From contig JAGUCH010000002.1 in the NCBI GenBank assembly GCA_019096065.1, positions 4,290,501 to 4,354,500 of the forward strand: DNA of 64,000 nucleotides, given 5' to 3'. This DNA is from Paracyclopina nana (lineage: Eukaryota; Arthropoda; Copepoda; Cyclopoida; Cyclopettidae). The stretch's first letter is position 1. Each line of letters starts with the position of its first letter. The notes beneath the pieces were generated by a model. That model was not told where the DNA came from. It did no database searches and saw only the letters and a list, made by a program, of their open reading frames with translations. Shown piece by piece: positions 45,201 to 55,428 of this stretch. The position numbers and the translations under genes were made by a program.

Positions 45201-46869
45201 TTCTGTAGCTTGTGGGCCCTCGCGCGCGCGCGCCTGGGAAGCTTTGGGTGGCGTAGGGTGAGGACGCCGGCCCGGGTCGATTCCAGCGGCTCTGGGTGAG
45301 CACAGTGAGGAAGCGGGAAGAAACACAAAGTTTTTCTGTAGCTTGAGGGCCCACGCGCGCGCGCGCGTGAATGTTTGGGTGGCGTAGGGTGAGGACGCCG
45401 GCCCGGGTCGCTTCCAGCGGGTCTGGGTGAGCACAGTGAGGACGCGAAAGGAAGGACCAAGTTTTTTGTTGCTACAGGTCACTCGCGCGCGCGCGCCGGG
45501 AAGCTTTGGGTGGCGTAGGGTGAGGACGCCGGCCTGGGTCGCTTCCAGCGGCTCTGGGTGAGCACAGTGAGGACACAAGAAGAAAGACAAAGTTTTTCTG
45601 TAGCTTGTGGGCCCTCGCGCGCGCGCGCCTGGGAAGCTTTGGGTGGCGTAGGGTGAGGACGCCGGCCCGGGTCGCTTCCAGCGGCTCTGGGTGAGCACAG
45701 TGAGGACGCGGGAAGAAAGACAAGGTTTTACTCCAGCTTGAGGGCCCTCACGCGCGCGCGCGCGGGAAGGTTTGGGTGGCCTTTTTTCTTGGGATTGCTG
45801 TGTTTTCTTTATCTGATGCTCAATCGCGGGCGAGCCCATTTTGGGCATTCTGTGTGCTGTGATTTCTTGTTGCAATTGTGATGCTCTATGAATGCGGGCG
45901 TGCCTATTTCGGGGATTCTGTGCGCTGGTTATCTGGCCACTGCCGATTTTAGTTTACGCTGAAACATCAGTGACTGGAATGTGATGAGCTTTCCAATATT
46001 TCGTTGGCTGCAAATCCTTGGACAAGAACTTGTATCCATATGGGTCATAAATGTCACTTTTCTGCTTGTAGCTCCATGTCCAATTGAAAAAGTGGCTGTA
46101 ATTCAAGAGCAAAATTTTTTGCCAGCTCGATGAAATGTATCCACTTGCAATACTTACGGGGTGAAGTACTGCCTATTTACAAATGACATGGAGATGTCTG
46201 GTCGAGGAGATTCGTGCAGCTTCATTATGTAGATTTGGTTCGGATGTCTCTTCGTGAACATCTTCATTAGTTGCATAGCTTTCTAAAAGCAAAAAAATTC
46301 CATTGATGTCCATTTTTATTTTACATGGGCTTACGTCGTCTTCCTTGAAACTTTCCACATTTACCACAATTGCATCAAACAAATCTATGCCTTTACGTGC
46401 CAAGAAGTCTTCATTAGCGGTGATTAAACAATTGGAGTATTCGCATTCTGCATGACAATAAAGTTGAAAACATTTTATTCATGTTTCAGAATTGCATGAT
46501 TACCTGAGAACTTTGAAAAACCATCTTTTTCTTTGTAATTAATGAATAAGATGTACTTGATTTGTTGCTGTGCTGAAATCTTGCCAAATACAATTTTTTT
46601 TTTTTTTGCATTTATTGATTTTGTCTAGTTAAATTACCACTTACCTTATTTAAGCTAACTATTTCCTGTCGTGTTTCCTGACCCGGTCTGAATTTTGGCT
46701 TACGTGTAATTTGCTCTTCATCAGCCGCACGATACAAGAGGTAAGTGGTCACAACACAAAGTGATATTAATATTAGAAGCCTTGAAAGCATGATGAGCCA
46801 GCTTTCCAAAGTTCCGAACGGCGCTGCTAAATTATTGCCATTTGTTGCTCGATTTCTAGCATACGTCAT
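36209..46869 (-). CDS. Alpha-1,3-fucosyltransferase (GT10 family), 427 aa
   Basis: Exons (minus): 46869-46645, 46579-46504, 46447-46335, 46282-46158, 46095-45958, 36918-36534, 36484-36432 and 36377-36209. Layout: short cytosolic tail, one TM helix (LIMLSRLLILISLCVVTTYLL), stem, then the GT10 catalytic region with FNWTWSYKQKSDI and YIAFENSICDEYATEKFF, the GDP-fucose-binding motif. Such enzymes work in the Golgi and add fucose to N-glycan cores or antennae. Seven introns; six are short, but the fifth is 9039 nt and consists almost wholly of a foldback element. The phase across that intron (GC then G) restores an Ala codon and a continuous family-like sequence, so splicing of the giant intron is expected. 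Confidence 0.9.
36969..37037 (+). repeat. Left terminal inverted repeat
   Basis: 69 bp, reverse-complement match to 45876-45944 with mismatches at TIR positions 16, 54 and 58. It begins exactly next to the 8-bp duplication. Confidence 0.9.
36991..37130 (+). repeat. Subterminal direct repeats of the foldback element
   Basis: A unit starting CACAGAATCCCCGAAATAGG occurs at 36991-37035, again at 37055-37099 with a few changes, and as a truncated third copy at 37112-37130. Related inverted copies lie at about 45813-45925. Short subterminal repeats like these are typical transposase-binding sites. Confidence 0.75.
37132..42910 (+). repeat. Left arm: about 44 copies of a 131-bp CG-rich tandem repeat
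   Basis: The anchor CGTCCTCACTGTGCTCACCC recurs every 131 bp from 37166 to 42796. Each unit holds a (CG)n tract of 5-7 repeats, an AAGCTT site and a GCAACAAAAAACTTGG block. Two subtypes differ in the middle (CCTCACCCTACGCCACCC versus GCGCACCCAACGCCGACC) and often alternate, giving a 262-bp higher-order unit. The first two or three units carry the CTACAGAAAAACTTTGTG block that is typical of the right arm. Long open frames here are by-products of the period (131 leaves remainder 2 on division by 3). Confidence 0.95.
42911..43053. mobile_element. 143-bp hairpin MITE nested in the 131-bp array
   Basis: It starts GCTCATTATCTTCC and ends with the reverse complement. Two arms of about 66 bp match with roughly eight differences around a short loop. 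It is flanked by direct CTTGG copies (42906-42910 and 43054-43058), and the array unit resumes after it, so it is an insertion with a 5-bp target duplication. There is no coding capacity. Confidence 0.88.
43088..44350 (-). repeat. Central array: about eight copies of a 159-bp repeat
   Basis: The block CCTAGTTTTG recurs at 43251, 43410, 43726, 43886, 44045 and 44205 (one copy varied at 43569), a period of 157-160 bp. Units include a palindromic ACTAG region, a TTTTTTGGCAACTTTTTTGA run and CTCGCGTAACGTGAATAATT. It is AT-rich and unrelated to the 131-bp unit. Open frames in it have no protein support. Confidence 0.9.
44405..45779 (-). repeat. Right arm: about ten inverted copies of the 131-bp repeat
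   Basis: The reverse complement of the arm unit recurs at 131-133-bp spacing from 44502 to 45691. Most copies carry the AAACACAAAGTTTTTCTG block, unlike the bulk of the left arm. One copy near 45440-45480 is of the left-arm type, and the adjoining stretch is nearly identical (inverted) to 37150-37500. Confidence 0.93.
45876..45944 (-). repeat. Right terminal inverted repeat
   Basis: Inverted partner of 36969-37037, ending CTGGCCACTGCC directly beside the right target-site copy. That copy lies 5 bases inside the splice donor of the host intron. Confidence 0.9.
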
Positions 46870-47174
46870 GTTCTACAGACACATCCCTAAATAAGTTTTT
46901 TGTCCAGCTGACCTGCAGGTGCAGTTGTGTCATCCATATGGCTAGAAAAATGGAGAAAATACCATCTACATTATTCAGCTAAAAATGTAATTGATCACTT
47001 CTGCTAAAACTACTACATTTTAGTTCATAAGCTATGCTAAAAAATAAAACAGATGCAATGAAATGAGTCTTTTGTGGCTCCTGATTGCAAATCCAGAAAA
47101 GTAGCAGGATATTTTTGCAGAAGGAGGCTTAGGTTCAACGGTATTTATTCACCGACTAAGTTAAATTCAACTTC
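46870..47174. other. Short intergenic interval
   Basis: This holds the fucosyltransferase upstream region and the 3' region of the mS37 gene. No further feature is seen. Confidence 0.3.
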
Positions 47175-47661
47175 TTAATTTCCTCCATTTTCAGTATACT
47201 TTGGATCCATGTACAGCTGCTTATATCGACCACTTGTAGGGAACTTTTTCAAATATGCGTTAAGTTGATTTGTGGTCATCTTGGCATTTCTTCCTAGATC
47301 AGCTTCTTTGCTTTTGGTGCCTTTAGTCTTCTGATATAGAGCGTAAGAATTGTCCGTACAACTTTGAAATCTGAAAAGCAATATGTTTGATTCGAGGTCA
47401 AATATGAAAATAATACGAGCGGAAATCCTACTGAGCAAGCTCTTTTGAACACATGGATTTGTCCTGGTTGTACTTGGACATGCACTCAATCAAACCCATC
47501 ATTTCTTCCATGCAAACTTTAGTGTTGGTCTTTCTGCCCGTGCTACGCACATGATTCTTCAATGCTAATGGATGGGTTTCTTTGAAAACGACATAGTTCT
47601 CCGAAATATTTCCTCGAGCGTTGACTCGATGAGCCAAATCTGGAGCTCGACGCCAAGTCAT
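47175..47661 (-). CDS. mRpS37: Mitochondrial ribosomal protein mS37 (CHCHD1), 141 aa
   Basis: Exons 47661-47432 and 47370-47175. A basic N-terminus leads into a CHCH helical hairpin: CMEEMMGLIEC and CSKELAQFQSC, a twin CX9C arrangement whose second pair spans the intron. An LNAYLKKFPTSGRY motif near the C-terminus matches the LNKLLQRFPN segment of human CHCHD1. The protein is a subunit of the small mitoribosome, imported and oxidised by the Mia40 route (family knowledge). The C-terminal extension is about 15 residues longer than in human. The ATG at 47661 is chosen because it begins the conserved basic segment. Confidence 0.85.
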
Positions 47662-48366
47662 TTGACAAACTTCACTAATCAAGTCCCGAGACGTATGTTT
47701 ATTTACGAAAAATTCCTTAACATTTTTCAGAGGGAGTCAATAAACAAGTCAAGCTTGAAGAAGATTTGCTAGTCATGTTTAACTACATGAATATGAGGGG
47801 CATGTTTCAATAAAATTGCTTCTTTTCAATTTTTAGCAAAACATTGTATGCGATGAATTTGGTTGTCATCAAATAACCGTAATGGTTTACTGAAGATTTT
47901 TCTAGAAAAAATATCTTCGAAGAACCTCAGAGATCGTATATCGGTTTGCTATAGTGTACTGTTCGGTCCTGGGTCGACCATAACCTCCAAAACTCTGTTT
48001 AAGACTGAAATTGCTCCTATCAGTACTCTTGCAATAGATTGACGATATTCCGTATAATTCAAAAAATACAGATGAATATCAATTAAGATAATTTAATGTA
48101 AAATTCTTTAGAGTTTATATTTTAAAATCAATAACCTTACCTGAAAGTTGCCTGAAAAATATACACTCAGTTTAAGAATTTTTGCGTAGCTACTCACTGG
48201 CAAACAAAAATAGCCAAAAACGTGCTATAAAAGTCGAATAATTGTTTTTTGGTGCCTGAAAAAGGTCATGTTTTGTTAGCCTTAAGCCTCAGTTGAGTTG
48301 AAAGGAGGAGAAACAAAAAGTGACTTGGAAGAAAATTGCAAAGAGTTTTATTTTCTGTTAATCGAG
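47662..48366. promoter_or_regulatory. Divergent upstream region of mS37 and PSMD9
   Basis: A 705-bp AT-rich interval between two divergent housekeeping-type genes. No clear core-promoter motif and no coding frame are seen. Confidence 0.3.
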
Positions 48367-48993
48367 ATGGCTGAAATCAGTTACAGCAGAGAGGATGCTC
48401 TGAAAGCAAACGAAGAAAAGCTGAAGATCGAGGCCGAAATATCGCAATGGAAGCTGATTTTAGATTCGGAGAAGAATGTAGGAATGGACGGGAAGTTGGT
48501 CGATGATGAAGGCTACCCTCGCAACGACATTGACGTTCCCAAAGTGAGGCTGGCCAGACAGAAAATAATTTGCCTCAGCAATGATCACAAAGCTGTCATG
48601 CAGAAAATCAGCCAAATTCTGGTCGCCATCCACTCAAATAGCACCAACAATCACCAAGAGGAAGAAAGAATGGAGGACGGGAACAAATATGCCGATTTGC
48701 CCACCCCTTTTGCCAAAGTTGAGTTTGTCAACATTGGCAGCCCTGCACACGACTGCGGAATCAAACGTGGTGACCTCATTGTCGAGTTTGGCACGCAAAA
48801 CGTGGAGAACTTCAAGTCGCTCATGGATATCGGACAATTAGTGCAAAACTGCATGAACAGAAACGTGCGAGTGAAGCTGATCAGAGACAATGTACAAGTT
48901 ATCACGCTCAACCTAGTGCCAAAATTGTGGGCTGGAGTTGGCCTTTTGGGCTGCAAGTTGATCCCACTGAAAGAAATCGAAATGCCAGAATAA
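48367..48993 (+). CDS. PSMD9: 26S proteasome assembly chaperone PSMD9 (p27), 208 aa
   Basis: A single exon. The N-terminal coiled coil (LKANEEKLKIEAEISQWKLIL, then the DEEGYPRNDIDV-like segment characteristic of the family) is followed by a PDZ-like domain (AKVEFVNIGSPAHDCGIKRGDLIVEFG). PSMD9/Nas2 binds the ATPase Rpt5 and guides base assembly of the proteasome. Length is close to human (223 aa). The start is the first ATG that precedes the conserved helix. It converges on the EcKinase-like gene; an AATAAA near 49090 serves this gene. Confidence 0.92.
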   Translation: MAEISYSREDALKANEEKLKIEAEISQWKLILDSEKNVGMDGKLVDDEGYPRNDIDVPKVRLARQKIICLSNDHKAVMQKISQILVAIHSNSTNNHQEEERMEDGNKYADLPTPFAKVEFVNIGSPAHDCGIKRGDLIVEFGTQNVENFKSLMDIGQLVQNCMNRNVRVKLIRDNVQVITLNLVPKLWAGVGLLGCKLIPLKEIEMPE

Positions 48994-49143
48994 GTATTCA
49001 TAATTTTCTCGGGGCTCTTTTTGTCAGCCTGTCTATGTATCATCTTGACTCCATTTATCTTGTTTCTACAGCTTTACGTAAGGAAGAGAGAATAAATTCG
49101 TGCTCTTGGCTTCCTTAAAACAACATAATATACAAAAACAGAG

Positions 49144-50497
49144 TTAAATGATGTTTTGCTCGGCAGCCTCCTCGACCAGGTCGACCAGCCTCCTTCGTAT
49201 TTCAGCAATGTGGGGGCTCACCTCGTCGGCCTCGCCACAAACCTCCAATTCACGTTTGCGCTTCAGTTCATTCATGACAAATAGGCCAGCATCAGTCAAG
49301 TCAATTTCATTCGGGCTGAGAACATTGGGCACAACTTCAGCCCCCAAGATAAGAGCAATAGGCCGAAGTTTCTCAATATCAGCCTGGAAAGCTCCAAACG
49401 TCAACTCGGGTAAATCCGGCACCCCGTTATAGTACTTAATATAGACATCATAATAGGCTTTCAAGACCAAGTCCAAGTTTGCCTTGCGCCACTCTGAATC
49501 GGTGCAAATTGAGAGGAAATACCAGATGTCTTGCGATGGATGGTTGATAGCAATCATTTGGAAGTCGACAAAGCACACCTAGAGTGGAGCTATCAAAATA
49601 GAAGAACCCTTCAGTTAGACTTTGATGGTAATTTACGTGCTGGTCATCGTTGGAAAAGAGGATGTTGTTTTTCCAAAAGTCTCCATGCACCATCGTGATT
49701 AATGGGGACTCTGAGGAATTTTTGAGCCAATGCTTGATGTCATGCTTCGCTTTGGTCTTGATGTACATTTCATACCTGGTAATCAATGCTGGATCAGCAT
49801 TCGACAAGCGTAGCAACTTTGAGACGAGCTTTGCAGTACTCTTAACCATGCTGGATATCATCCAGAAAGGTATATTTGTGGAGTATGTCTTTTTTATTTG
49901 CTCACTGGTCAATCCTCCTATGGAGTCGTTGGAGGTGCGCAACCAATTGAACCAAACACCATGGAACTTGGCCAAGTTTTCAAATACTGTGATAGCCTGC
50001 CTGAGCGAGACAATTTCATGCTTGTTTCTTGTGCTGAACCTTAGAGTCCTCTGGGTGACATCCTCCAAGTAAATGCTGCCCAACTCATTGGGCTCACACA
50101 TCAGGATACAAGGGACGCAATGATGTCTGCGCCAGAACCCACCAGGCATCCCAGAGTAGTTGCAACTTGCTTTGTAGCAAATCGGGGCAAGACCAGCAAG
50201 TTCAGGGTTATGCTTACTCAAGTAAGGGTAAGCAGCATTGTACCAGAACGACTCCTTCATGAATGGCAATGCTATCTTGGATGTGTTTTTGTGAAAATTG
50301 CCATTAAGCTGAGTCTTGCAAATCACGTTCAAGAATCCGTCATGAGTTTCGAGTGTTTGCTTTTTGATGTTTGAGTTCAGTTGGTCATTGGTACCAGTGA
50401 ATGACTCCTTTTTTAGAATGGCCTTGACAGTGATTTCTGGGCGCAACTTCTGCCTCAAAATCTGAGTCCATTGCTCTTCGGTGAGGTCTTCGTCCAT
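49144..50497 (-). CDS. EcKinase/CHK-type kinase-like protein, 431 aa
   Basis: Exons 50497-49637 and 49578-49144. The catalytic region carries MVHGDFWKNNILF and then CFVDFQ, the Brenner loop and DFQ motif of the EcK/DUF227 (CHK) family, which is expanded in insects. An N-lobe region (FMKESFWYNAAYP) and the central LRQAITVFENLAKFHGVWF helix also fit. Characterised members phosphorylate ecdysteroid 22-hydroxyl groups, and others are linked to detoxification. The substrate here is unknown. The family is usually tandemly duplicated, but only one copy lies here. Confidence 0.9.
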
Positions 50498-51133
50498 AAC
50501 TTCTCTGCCTTCAGCTGTACTTTCACCTCCAGATTAGAACATATCGTCATTCATCCATGAGCTCTACAGATCTGCTGCCTAGGTGCGCAGGGAGAAGTTC
50601 GGTGATTTCTCTCCCCATCTACCGATGAATAGAGTCGAAAAAGTTAAACCAATCATAGCTCATGAGAATCAGACGCTGTGATTACTTTGGTGGTATTTCC
50701 GATAAATATATAAAAAATGAGTTAAAATAATTTTTTATCTAGCTTTCCATTTTTTTCTTTTAACTACCGCGAGTCAACTAATTCCTGTGTCTGTCAAAAC
50801 TTTTTGGTTTCGGGCTTAATCTTGTAGTGCCAAATATTTATCTAAATTGTTGATGTTGCCGAAGTGAAGAAAAGCCGCTTGCCAAAAAGTTCACTTATTC
50901 ACGACTTGCATCCCTGGCGCTTTCAAAAAATCACATTGGCTAAGTAAGTCATTTTTCGCTTGATTCGTTTCGCGGGAAACAAGCTCTTTGTTTACATTTT
51001 TGTTTCACTATCTGTGTTCGACTCCTACGCACAGTCAACTGATGATTTTCTATCTCACTTGCGTTAAGAGTACATCTGTTCAGACTTCTCCAAGTGAGAA
51101 TCTTCTTGTGGTGCTAACCTTTTCTTCGTCACC
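50498..51133. promoter_or_regulatory. Divergent upstream region of EcKinase-like gene and presenilin
   Basis: A 636-bp interval between divergent ATGs. AT-rich stretches but no definite core element. Confidence 0.3.
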
Positions 51134-52546
51134 ATGAGCAGGTCAAGGAAACCGGAGGAATTCAGCTTGGCCAGAATGGATCGAGTAGACTCGAATTCGA
51201 GCCAAGCGAGTTCTGAGCACAACTTGGTTGATGGCGATCAAAGCAATCCGAGAAGACCTCCAAGGAAGACGAGGGGAGGTGCACGATCGAATCCAGATGA
51301 CTACCATGCCAATAACCTTGTAAGTTTTTTGCTTGTAAGCGATAATTTTTTTCCTGAGTCAACTGGTATTTCACAGGGCGCAGGACAAGAAAATAGCCAT
51401 AGAAATGCCAGAGGTCGTGCTCCAGAAGCCGTCAGAGGCCCCCCACTGGTCAATGCCGGTCCTGATCCTGCACTAGAAGAAGAACTGGATCTCAAGTATG
51501 GAGCTCATCATGTCATCATGCTGTTCACCCCAGTTACCCTTTGCATGGCGGTTGTGGTTGCAACCATCTCTAGTGTTACCTTTTACACGAAAAACGACGG
51601 CGTGTACTTGGTGTACACGCCGTTCCACGAGACCAGTGACAATGCGGGTACTATTGCTTGGAATGCTCTGGCCAATGCTGGAATCCTGCTGGGCGTCATC
51701 GCTGTCATGACCGTGCTATTGATTCTGGCTTACAAATTCAAGTGTTACTGGCTCATTCATGGCTGGCTTTTCGTCTCCTCCCTCATGCTCCTCTTTCTCT
51801 TCTCCTTCATCTACTTAACTGAAGTACTTAAAACCTACAACCTGCCCCTTGACTACATCAGCCTCTCGATTTTCATGTGGAACTTTGGAGTCGTTGGGAT
51901 GATTTGCATCCACTGGAAAGGACCCTTGAAGCTCCAGCAGGCTTACCTTGTTTTCATATCAGCCCTGATGGCGTTGATTTTCATCAAGTACATGCCCAAC
52001 TGGACCACTTGGGCAGTCCTGGCTGTCATCTCTCTATGGGATCTCTTCGCAGTCCTAGCACCATTTGGGCCCCTGCGGATCCTCGTTGAAACTGCTCAAG
52101 AGAGAAATGAGCAAATTTTCCCTTCCCTGATCTACTCTGCTGGAGTTGTCTACACTCTGGTTGGCATGGCTGATACCAATGCCCCGAGGACAAGACGAAA
52201 CTCAGATGGAGGATTTGAGGATAGCAATCCAAGACAGCAGCAAGTGCAGCAGCCGCAAGAGCTTGACGAAGAAGATCGTGGGATCAAGCTTGGACTCGGT
52301 GATTTCATCTTCTACTCCATCTTGGTTGGTAAGGCAAGCTCTTACGGCGATTGGAATACGACATTGGCTTGTTTCGTGGCCATTTTGATCGGGTTATGTT
52401 TGACCCTGATGTTCCTTGCTGTCTTCAGAAAGGCACTGCCTGCATTGCCTTTTTCGATAGCATTTGGATTAGTGTTTTACTTTTTGACAAGAGAAATCAT
52501 TACGCCATTCGCTGATGCCTTGTCAGCCAAGCAAATATTTATGTAG
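51134..52546 (+). CDS. Psn: Presenilin, catalytic subunit of gamma-secretase, 451 aa
   Basis: Exons 51134-51319 and 51377-52546. The 57-nt intron has GTAAGT and TTTCACAG ends but is a multiple of three and open, so read-through would add 19 residues. Nine TM helices are visible. The two catalytic Asp lie in [10 protein letters not shown] (TM6; WD in place of the vertebrate YD) and [10 protein letters not shown] (TM7), and a PALP motif (ALPALPF) lies in TM9. The long hydrophilic loop with [10 protein letters not shown] is present. Gamma-secretase cleaves Notch and other type I membrane proteins within the membrane. Confidence 0.95.
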   Translation: MSRSRKPEEFSLARMDRVDSNSSQASSEHNLVDGDQSNPRRPPRKTRGGARSNPDDYHANNLVSFLLVSDNFFPESTGISQGAGQENSHRNARGRAPEAVRGPPLVNAGPDPALEEELDLKYGAHHVIMLFTPVTLCMAVVVATISSVTFYTKNDGVYLVYTPFHETSDNAGTIAWNALANAGILLGVIAVMTVLLILAYKFKCYWLIHGWLFVSSLMLLFLFSFIYLTEVLKTYNLPLDYISLSIFMWNFGVVGMICIHWKGPLKLQQAYLVFISALMALIFIKYMPNWTTWAVLAVISLWDLFAVLAPFGPLRILVETAQERNEQIFPSLIYSAGVVYTLVGMADTNAPRTRRNSDGGFEDSNPRQQQVQQPQELDEEDRGIKLGLGDFIFYSILVGKASSYGDWNTTLACFVAILIGLCLTLMFLAVFRKALPALPFSIAFGLVFYFLTREIITPFADALSAKQIFM

Positions 52547-52741
52547 CATTTGTCACCTGCGCATTCCAAAGACTAAGAATACATAATCGAGCTATCATTA
52601 CAAGTTACCCTATGAATGAATGTCACAATAGCTTGACAAATACCAGGCGAAGTTTAGTCTTGGAAATTGTTTTGCCTCGAAGTTAACCGTGTCGAAACTA
52701 TCTTCACTTAGTTCCATCGATCTGGTCAAAAAGTATTTTGG

Positions 52742-54117
52742 CTAGTATAGAATGTCACTTTTCAGTTTCCGACGAACTGCAGGCCCGTAGATTTTGCCTG
52801 TTGTGTACAAGTCCCTGACATTGACCCAGACGAATAGAGTCCACACGATTTTAAAGACCACTAAAAGTATCAGGTAATTGTCCATGAAGATGATCACGAG
52901 CACCATGACTGAGACATATGTCGCTGAAAGTTGCAATAATTCAGGATGGAAAAAAGAAATCTGTGTAAATAGGGATAGTAACGCTTACCCATGTCTATGA
53001 TGTACCAAATCAGCCAAGGTATCAAGAGCTCCCTTGTTCTACGGTGGAGTGCCAGCAATGCCACAGCATCTGTTGTCAGACTTAATAGTGCATAGCACAT
53101 GCTGAAGGATGCAGCTATCAAAACTGGAATGGAAAAAAGATTTATCATCTTCAATTATGACGTTAGCTTCTGCCCGTCAGTCCCTCGTTAGAAAATGCTG
53201 CAAATATTTTGCTCGATGCCGTTCATACTTCAACTCGTGCAAAATTAAAGTGTCAGTCTTAATTATGTAGGGCGACTGGCTAAAGTTGATTTCTCTCCAG
53301 TTAATTGTAGCCTGTCATGGATCTACTAGTGGTTTCTTTCTTCTCTTGATGCAATTGTTGAAACCAAAATAAGAAGAGAAGAACCATTATATTGGCCAAT
53401 TCAGTGGTTTTTCTCGAAAAGTGGTTGTGAAATGATTTATTTGCTTTTTCGCTATGCTTAAAAAGTGGCAATTCTTAAGTCCTCCACAGAAACCTCTTGT
53501 TAAATGGAAGCGTTAATAATTTTTTAAAGAAATGTACCATATTGGAATGAAGGCTTCTCGGATGCGTTCCCATTGATGATTGACACAAAACCGGTTGCAC
53601 CCAGAGCAAATACCAAAAAGTTGATGGCAATTGACAGCAGCATGTTATATTTCACCACTCTCCTTTGATGAACATTCAAGCATGGCTGGAAAAGTATGTC
53701 TAACCTCGACAGTTCGACTTGCTTGTGCCGTTTTTGAGCACTTTTGGGCCTCATGGCCGCAGGCACATCTGAGTGGAATTGGCCAATCCTGGGTTTCAGG
53801 GATTCTGGGCTATATCTAGCATCCTGGGGGTCCATATACTCGGGAGCCAAATAATTTTGGTTTGGGTCTGGCCCTGTCCAAATTTTCTCAATGGTTAGCA
53901 TGTTTGGCGCACTGGTTTTCTGGCTTCTCCGTGAAGATTCTCGTCGAATGACTTTTTTGTGATGCTTGCAATGATGAATGTTTTTGGGCATTGTGTCAGT
54001 CTGGACTCCTATGGTCCTCGACACGGGCCTCGACTCTGCACCGGGAGTAGTTGACCTCATTCTAGAGGTTGAGGTCAAGTCGTAAATAACTTCTGGCGAT
54101 GCCTGTGACGCTCGCAT
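52742..54117 (-). CDS. Four-TM membrane protein with long cytosolic N-terminus, 298 aa
   Basis: Exons (minus) 54117-53538, 53123-52989 and 52923-52742. The N-terminal 150 residues are polar, basic and Ser-rich (HHCKHHKKVIRRESSRRS). Four hydrophobic helices follow: one near residues 170-194, then VLIAASFSMCYALLSL, WLIWYIIDMATYVSVMV and LILLVVFKIVWTLFVWV. The short loops resemble LAPTM or DUF4728-type arthropod membrane proteins, a tentative comparison. Function unknown. The first intron is 414 nt, long for this region. It converges on presenilin. Confidence 0.75.
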
Positions 54118-55428
54118 CTCAGCTCACCTTCCTAACTACAAATGATCATCAATTTCACTTGGATTTCGTAGACGCCGGCGGATCTTCATCGCCTCCCACG
54201 AAAATCAGGACCAGACATTTGAACATCAACTTCAATAAGGCGTCGCATTCATGATGCATGTAACTTAATTTGTGCATGAAGTCTCATAGGAGACTTTAAC
54301 GCACGGCTCGTATTTTATATAAAATCAAATACGAGTAGAAAGATTTTTTGCATAATTGTTATTAAAGATTTTTCGGTAGCTAATGAAGGCAGAAAACCGA
54401 CGATCAAAATATCATAATGCCAAAAAAGATATAAAAAAGCACACTATTAAGTTTCCAAAAAGAGATCTGACTAGGTAGGTTAGATAGGTTTATGGCCTAC
54501 ATCTCGTAGCATAATCACGGAGAGGAACTCTTCCCATGGCTTTGGGAACAGTATCTACCCTGAGTGAATGGCTTGTCCTAATTTCTGTGAAGGTGCCTGT
54601 CTTATTGGTGATCGATGGCGTTGGCTAAATTTTTTCGAGTGCGAGTTCAAAATTAAGCAAAAGATTCGACGCTGATTGATATGACTGATTAATGATCTTT
54701 TGCAACGGCACTTGCCAAAAACTCTCACGAGTCTGTTTTGATCATTCTGAAATCTCATGAAGAAAAGTGGTATTATGTGTAAGGTCAATTACCATTTATA
54801 GATTTATGGTCAATAATGATAAAGGAAGTGGCTAAAATTAACGAGTCCAATCAATATCAATCATACTATCATTTCTCTTTTTTTTTTTTTAATTGCAATT
54901 TTTAAGATTCGAAGACATTAGTTGGTCAGATTACTATTTATTTTTAATTTTCAACCTCACACTTAATTCGTGAAAACCTTAATTAGTATGATTTTGAATT
55001 AGTCAGGGTGTGAATGAGATCAAATTCACTCCCTTGTATTAAAATTAAGCTTGGAATAGGTTGCGTTCCAAATAATTGTGATATAAGGGGTCTGCTTAAC
55101 TGCAACATTACTTTAAAAATTCCCTTGCACATTGCATGCAGTGGTTAAAATGCCGCTTTCACGCTCATACCAAAAAAATGAAATTAACGGATGCGGAGGT
55201 GGTCCATCATTTGCTTCTGACGATGTTTGGTATATTTGATTAACTAAATATTAAACGACACAAAATTCAATATGCCTTCAATTGGATGATTGACACACCC
55301 TTACATCGTCTTTGAAGACCGCTCTAGACTAAATGTAGTTTAATTTATCTCAGAGCCAATACTGTTTACAATGATAATTTTGTGATGGCAAATGGTAATT
55401 CTGACAAACGGAAGAAATATTCACTAAA
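54118..55428. other. Intergenic, nothing recognised
   Basis: AT-rich with a poly-T stretch near 54880. No supported exon, RNA gene or mobile element seen. Confidence 0.4.

Larger units (their letters stand above)
36961..45952. mobile_element. Foldback-type DNA element with 8-bp target-site duplication
   Basis: Outermost are direct copies of GATTTTAG (36961-36968 and 45945-45952), the target-site duplication. Inside are 69-bp terminal inverted repeats starting GGCAGTGGCCAG (36969-37037 and 45876-45944; 3 mismatches). Subterminal 45-bp repeats, then long inverted arms of 131-bp tandem repeats follow, with a central 159-bp array. No transposase is visible, so it is non-autonomous. This architecture (inverted repeats made of tandem repeats around a loop) is that of foldback elements. 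An 8-bp duplication fits hAT, P or some MULE-like transposases; I cannot decide. It lies in an intron of the fucosyltransferase gene. Confidence 0.88.

Noticed and set aside
44362-45875. Minus-strand open frames of 330-488 codons over the right arm
   Set aside because: These are the same 131-bp repeat artefact in inverted orientation.
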